From a bacterium (GTDB lineage: Bacteria > Patescibacteriota > Minisyncoccia > Phycocordibacterales > Phycocordibacteraceae), in contig JAKAGD010000006.1 of assembly GCA_021817685.1 (NCBI GenBank), forward strand, positions 1 through 16,871: a stretch of 16,871 bases of DNA, in the 5' to 3' direction. The notes beneath the pieces were generated by a model that saw only the letters and a list, made by a program, of their open reading frames with translations, had not been told where the DNA came from and made no database searches. A program made the translations under genes and the position numbers. Of this stretch, positions 13,748-16,871 are shown piece by piece. Every line of letters begins with the position of its first letter. Position 1 is the first letter of the stretch.

Positions 13748-14277
13748 GCGATGCACAACCCCAGAATCTTGTGCTTGCCGTGTATCCGTTTAGCCGAGGG
13801 TTCGCGTTCGTGTTCTTCGAGGGACCGGAAAGCCCGTTTGACTGGGGCGTAAAGGAACTCAAAGAGAAACACAAGAACGCGAGGACGGTAGAAGCGCTCC
13901 GGAAGCTCATAACCCGGTATCGCCCCGAGGTGCTCGTCGTCGAAGACACGAGCGAAAGTGGCTCGCGCAGGACTTCCCGCATACGGAAGCTGTACCGCAT
14001 GCTCGAGCACGTCGCTATGGCCGAACTCGTCGAAGTTCACCGCTGCAGAAGAAGCGAGATTGCCGAGTGTTTCGTGCAGGTAGGTGCGTTGACCAAGCAC
14101 GAAATCGCCCAGGCGATCGCGATGCGAATCCCGGCGTTCGCGCATCGGCTCCCGCCGTATCGCAAACCGTGGATGAGCGAAGATCCGCGGCAGAGCCTCT
14201 TCGACGCGGTCGCGCTCGCCCTTGCCTTCTACCACCGCGCAGGCCGGCCCGACTTAAGGGGCCCTGAGGAGTCGTAG
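13744..14277 (+). CDS. RuvC-like RNase H-fold protein of a mobile element, first acidic residue replaced
   Basis: Probable nuclease-fold protein of 177 residues starting at the ATG that overlaps the XRE stop. Strand one, NLVLAVYPFSRGFAFVFFEG (8-27), is where RuvC-type enzymes have an Asp; here the position is Y14. The second acidic site is E67-D68 in VLVVED (63-68), and the third is D154 in SLFDA (151-155), near the conserved KPWMSEDPR (141-149). GSRR (73-76) and the GALTKHEIAQAIA helix (114-126) are further family-like blocks. I recall this pattern as a family found next to an HTH gene in other bacteria, with Asp or Glu at the first position in some members; that is memory, not a search. Loss of the first acid could mean an inactive or re-centred active site. 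The 68 bases to ardC contain a hairpin. Confidence 0.72.
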   Translation: MSDAQPQNLVLAVYPFSRGFAFVFFEGPESPFDWGVKELKEKHKNARTVEALRKLITRYRPEVLVVEDTSESGSRRTSRIRKLYRMLEHVAMAELVEVHRCRRSEIAECFVQVGALTKHEIAQAIAMRIPAFAHRLPPYRKPWMSEDPRQSLFDAVALALAFYHRAGRPDLRGPEES

Positions 14278-14300
14278 CGGCCACGTCTCCTTGTCACTTT

Positions 14301-14324
14301 GGAGCACCGAATTTCCGGTGTTCC
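14301..14324 (+). other. Hairpin in the leader of the ardC-like gene
   Basis: GGAGCACCG (14301-14309) pairs with CGGTGTTCC (14316-14324) over nine bases including one G-U, across an AATTTC loop. It is not followed by T residues. It lies 9 bases before the Shine-Dalgarno and may be an operator or a leader structure that protects or controls the start. Confidence 0.45.
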
Positions 14325-14333
14325 TGGCGTGAT

Positions 14334-14339
14334 AAGGAG
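14334..14339 (+). promoter_or_regulatory. Strong Shine-Dalgarno for the ardC-like gene
   Basis: AAGGAG, six bases before ATG 14346, is the clearest ribosome binding site in the window and fixes this start. Most chromosomal genes here lack such a site, so it also hints that this gene has a different origin or independent translation. Confidence 0.85.
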
Positions 14340-14345
14340 CGTGTC

Positions 14346-15266
14346 ATGGAAACCAGTAGTTCTTTGCCGCGCGTTGACATCTATGCGCGGGTGACGAGTC
14401 AGATTATCGAGGCAATAGAGGCGGGAGTTGGCGAATATCAGATGCCCTGGCACCAGGGATCGGCCGGTTTCCCGCGCAATGCGATCACAAGGAATCCCTA
14501 TCGTGGCGTCAATACTCTTGCGCTGTGGTCCGCCAGCCGTATTCGTGGCTATACGTCGCCGTACTGGGCCACCTATCGGCAATGGAGCACGCAGGGCGCC
14601 CAGGTGCGTAAGGGAGAGAAGGCGTCTGAGATCGTGTTCTTCAAGCGCGAGACCGAAGAACGTAAAAACGAGAATGAGGGTACGGTAACGGCGCGGGAAC
14701 GTTTGGTGGTCCGGGGCTCGTCGGTCTTCAATGCGGACCAGGTGGATGGTTGGTTCAAGGCTGAGGTCTTACCTGAGAACCGAACCGAGCACCTCGTATC
14801 GGTTGACGCGTTCGTTTCTGGGATTGGAGCGGATATCCGCTATGGCGGTGACGTGGCCGGCTACAACAGGTCGTCCGACTGTATTCACATGCCCGAGCGG
14901 CGCCGGTTCATCGGCACCGAAACCAGCACGGTGACGGAAGCCTTCTACTCCGTCCTGCTACACGAGCATGTTCATTGGTCGGGACATCCGAAGCGCCTGA
15001 ACCGCGAACTTTCTGGTCGCTTCGGCGATTGCGCATATGCCATGGAGGAATTAGTTGCCGAGCTTGGTGCCGCATTTCTGTGTGCCGATCTCGGAATCAA
15101 CCTCGATCCCCGGCTTGACCATGCGGCATACGTGTACGTCTGGCTTGTCGTACTCCGACAACAGAGAACTGCCATTGTTACGGCGTCAGGTGCTGCGATC
15201 AGAGCATGCCGCTATTTGGGTGAACTTGCATTGGGAGAGCAGCGCGCCGCCAGAGTGTCCCAATAG
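14346..15266 (+). CDS. ArdC-like antirestriction protein (ssDNA-binding domain plus zincin metalloprotease domain)
   Basis: Protein that shields incoming single-stranded DNA of a transferring element from host restriction. The 306 residues start with the DUF1738-type domain (about 8-150), with IYARVTSQIIEAIEAG, MPWHQ (33-37), NPYRGVNTLALW (50-61) and VRKGEKASEIVFFK (87-100). The C-terminal zincin-like domain (about 150-300) has HEHVH at 206-210 inside LLHEHVHWSGHPKRLNR, and a downstream EELVAELGAAFL (234-245) whose glutamate would be the third zinc ligand. All expected zinc ligands are present. It has its own Shine-Dalgarno and a terminator downstream, and lies in one direction with the XRE/RuvC-like pair. 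Family assignment is confident; the exact target of the protease is unknown. Confidence 0.9.
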   Translation: METSSSLPRVDIYARVTSQIIEAIEAGVGEYQMPWHQGSAGFPRNAITRNPYRGVNTLALWSASRIRGYTSPYWATYRQWSTQGAQVRKGEKASEIVFFKRETEERKNENEGTVTARERLVVRGSSVFNADQVDGWFKAEVLPENRTEHLVSVDAFVSGIGADIRYGGDVAGYNRSSDCIHMPERRRFIGTETSTVTEAFYSVLLHEHVHWSGHPKRLNRELSGRFGDCAYAMEELVAELGAAFLCADLGINLDPRLDHAAYVYVWLVVLRQQRTAIVTASGAAIRACRYLGELALGEQRAARVSQ

Positions 15267-15276
15267 CTATATTTCG

Positions 15277-15307
15277 AACCCGGCTTATGCACGCCGGGTT
15301 TTTGTTT
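15277..15307 (+). terminator. Intrinsic terminator after the ardC-like gene
   Basis: AACCCGGC (15277-15284) pairs with GCCGGGTT (15293-15300) around an eight-base loop and is followed by TTTGTTT. It starts 10 bases after the stop and ends the plus-strand operon. The remaining 77 bases to the convergent methyltransferase hold no feature I can support. Confidence 0.85.
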
Positions 15308-15384
15308 CAAGTGAAAGAGGATCTCCCTTACCTCTGAAAGAAGAGAATTATCAAAAGTTTGACGCCGGAGCCAGTCTTCCCTTG

Positions 15385-16871
15385 CTATGCTGCAAGCTCC
15401 TCCAGAAAGTCTGCTTGTTTAGCCGGTCGCTCGTGCTCCGGCAGGAGGTCCATGAGCTGCGGGACGGGGACGTTGGCGAGTTCCTTCGGTTCGAGTTTGT
15501 GGAGACCGCCGCCGTAAACGCGCCCTTCGCCAAGGAGCTGCGCAGGGGTAATCGTGTTTAGAACCTTCCAGACACGTTCGATCAGTTTGGGATCGTGCGC
15601 CAGGGCGCGCGCGAGCGGAGGTGTTGGGTACATGGCAAGATAGACATTTGCGATTGTTGCCTGCGAACGGTTGAGGATGAAGCGGAAAGGACGGCCGCGC
15701 GCAGTATCTTTGCGGCCGAGATAAGTACAGACGATCGGCGGCGGCGGTCGATTCTCCTGCGCATACCAGGGTGAGCGATGGCTGCAGAGGTAGCGGACGT
15801 GAAGCGCCCGCCTCTTCCCCTCTTCGAGATAAGCAAAAAGCGTGGGAAAACGGGTTTTGATCTCGTCCTCGTTGAGACGGGTATCAAGAAGGAACATGCG
15901 CCGCTCAATCTTCGGATTGCCGTTCCCATCGGCGTCAACTTGGTCATCAGGCAGATAGCGGGGACTCGGCAAGATTGGGCGGAAGGCTTCAACCGGGAGA
16001 CCGTGCGCTGCGATGTCGTCGGCCGAAAGAATGAAATAGCCGTTATCGCCGGTGGCGATCCCACGTTTGATCTTGAAAAAGTCGGAGATCGTGGGGATCG
16101 AAGAGTTTGTCCGGACCCCCTCCACCGGAAAGCGCGTCCACTTCGACTCATGGGCAAGTGCACTAGCCGAGACGCTCCGAGAAATCTTCGGGGAGCTGAG
16201 GGTCCCGCCGAAGGTAAAGGTCACCGAATGCTCAGGCGGTGGGGGCGCCTTCTTGAACCAGACGACGGCCGAGGAGACGAGCGCATCGGCGAACTGCACG
16301 TCATTCGGATCAAAGCGGTGGATATGGAGAAGCGTCACCTTACTGAGGAGGTAGCGCTTCACAGCCTGACCATAATTTACGTCCATGAATTCGCTCGGAA
16401 TGAGCCAGCCGGCTATGCCGCCATCAGCCATCCAACCATGTGAGAGGCCGAGGAAGTGGCAGTAGAGCCCACCAAGACCGCTCAGCTTCATACCACTGGC
16501 GTTCATAGTGCGCAGCTGCAAACGGATTTTTTCCTCATTCGTCATGTGATGATGACGGACGTAAGGCGGATTGCAGATAATTAGATTGGCGCGGGGCGCC
16601 GCGGCAGCGCGCGTGAAGTCGGCGAGCCTAAGATCGAGGCCGGAACCTTCCCAGAGTTTCGCAGCTGGTTTGCCGTAGTTGGGATCGATCTCGAAGCCAA
16701 GTGCTTCGGCGATTCGTTCCTTTGAAAACACTTTCCGAAGAGCGGTATAGAAAGCGCCTGTCCCGATAGCCGGATCAAGGAAGCGAATTCTTTCGCGCGC
16801 CGGAAAAAGCGTTCGTGCATATTCCAAAATATCGACGGCAAGCAAGGGGGGTGTGGCGAACTGAAGATCGG
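15385..16871 (-). CDS. Eco57I/TaqI-like adenine-N6 DNA methyltransferase, 5' part missing
   Basis: Transfers a methyl group from S-adenosylmethionine to adenine N6 in DNA. The frame stays open through the window's end: the first visible residues read LQFATPPLLAVDIL, the F-x-TP-x-x-LA element (motif X) that precedes the SAM site, so the start lies beyond 16871 and the TTG at 16845 is internal. Numbering from that TTG: motif I FLDPAIGTGAF (22-32), an acidic GFEIDP strand (50-55), and catalytic NPPY at 92-95. The second half, with RGIATGDNGYF and SPWYAQENRPPPPIV, resembles the TaqI-type specificity domain. At about 495 visible residues it seems a methyltransferase with target recognition; no nuclease motif is in the visible part. 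It faces the ardC operon. A restriction partner could sit upstream, outside the window, or the enzyme may be solitary protection. Confidence 0.88.
   Translation of the reverse strand, partial: DLQFATPPLLAVDILEYARTLFPARERIRFLDPAIGTGAFYTALRKVFSKERIAEALGFEIDPNYGKPAAKLWEGSGLDLRLADFTRAAAAPRANLIICNPPYVRHHHMTNEEKIRLQLRTMNASGMKLSGLGGLYCHFLGLSHGWMADGGIAGWLIPSEFMDVNYGQAVKRYLLSKVTLLHIHRFDPNDVQFADALVSSAVVWFKKAPPPPEHSVTFTFGGTLSSPKISRSVSASALAHESKWTRFPVEGVRTNSSIPTISDFFKIKRGIATGDNGYFILSADDIAAHGLPVEAFRPILPSPRYLPDDQVDADGNGNPKIERRMFLLDTRLNEDEIKTRFPTLFAYLEEGKRRALHVRYLCSHRSPWYAQENRPPPPIVCTYLGRKDTARGRPFRFILNRSQATIANVYLAMYPTPPLARALAHDPKLIERVWKVLNTITPAQLLGEGRVYGGGLHKLEPKELANVPVPQLMDLLPEHERPAKQADFLEELAA

Larger units (their letters stand above)
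9807..16871. mobile_element. Integrated genetic element at tRNA-Gly, left end and body; right end outside the window
   Basis: The left boundary is placed at the 3' end of tRNA-Gly because an integrase gene abuts and points into it. The body holds recombinase, P-loop ATPase, an unknown protein, an XRE/RuvC-like pair, ArdC and a DNA methyltransferase, a mixture expected of an integrative mobilisable or plasmid-like element. I searched by eye for a second copy of the tRNA 3' end to the right and found none, so the other attachment site lies past 16871. No relaxase, coupling protein, capsid or terminase is seen in this part. Confidence 0.8.

Noticed and set aside
14292..14310. Possible right attachment site, sharing CTTTGGAG with the sequence after tRNA-Gly
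   Set aside because: Only eight bases match and none of the tRNA 3' sequence is present; genes of the same element continue past it.
16845..16845. TTG start of the methyltransferase
   Set aside because: The frame continues upstream to the window edge and encodes the conserved FATPPLLA element, so the true start is outside.

Overview
The window looks like a GC-rich bacterial chromosome of the Patescibacteria (Candidate Phyla Radiation), most likely a Parcubacteria-type lineage. The evidence is the gene content and protein flavour: a class II (B12-type) ribonucleotide reductase, a combined O-antigen-ligase-like/TPR membrane protein, a LepA with a divergent C-terminal tail, and a solitary IS200-like RAYT transposase. 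This placement is an inference from recalled family character, not a database result. UGA is used as a stop (murJ, the FtsB-like gene, the XRE gene), so there is no sign of the UGA=Gly recoding of some CPR lineages.

Positions 1-9806 read as ordinary chromosome. The order is the 3' part of nrdJ, then a perfect 14-bp hairpin terminator shared with the convergent RNase P RNA gene (rnpB, minus strand), then a RAYT transposase immediately upstream of the rnpB promoter with two REP-like palindromes at its own 5' end. A cell-envelope and translation block follows: Wzy/TPR membrane protein, terminator, murJ overlapping lepA by four bases, a 159-bp perfectly terminated palindromic element, an FtsB/DivIC-like septum protein, and tRNA-Gly(CCC). 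murJ and the FtsB-like gene both start exactly six bases after a -10 hexamer, so their transcripts are probably leaderless.

From tRNA-Gly to the right end (about 9807-16871) lies an integrated mobile element whose far end is outside the window. It begins with a large serine recombinase on the minus strand whose last 19 codons are read from the antisense of the tRNA gene. Then come a P-loop ATPase of SF3/DUF3631-like character with a winged-helix-like tail, an unknown 123-residue protein, a 136-bp inverted-repeat element built from GTGGGGAC units, an XRE-type regulator translationally coupled to a RuvC-like RNase H-fold protein that lacks the usual first acidic residue, an ArdC-type antirestriction protein with its own strong Shine-Dalgarno, and a convergent Eco57I/TaqI-type adenine-N6 DNA methyltransferase that runs off the window. 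The set suggests a transferable element: recombinase for integration, ATPase for replication or DNA handling, ArdC and methyltransferase for dealing with restriction, and the XRE/RuvC-like pair as an under-described module.

The items most worth following up are the XRE/RuvC-like pair, the tRNA-derived tail of the recombinase, the two large palindromic elements (9210-9368 and 13135-13270), and the apparent co-occurrence of an RNase P RNA lacking a GGU loop with a tRNA gene lacking encoded CCA.
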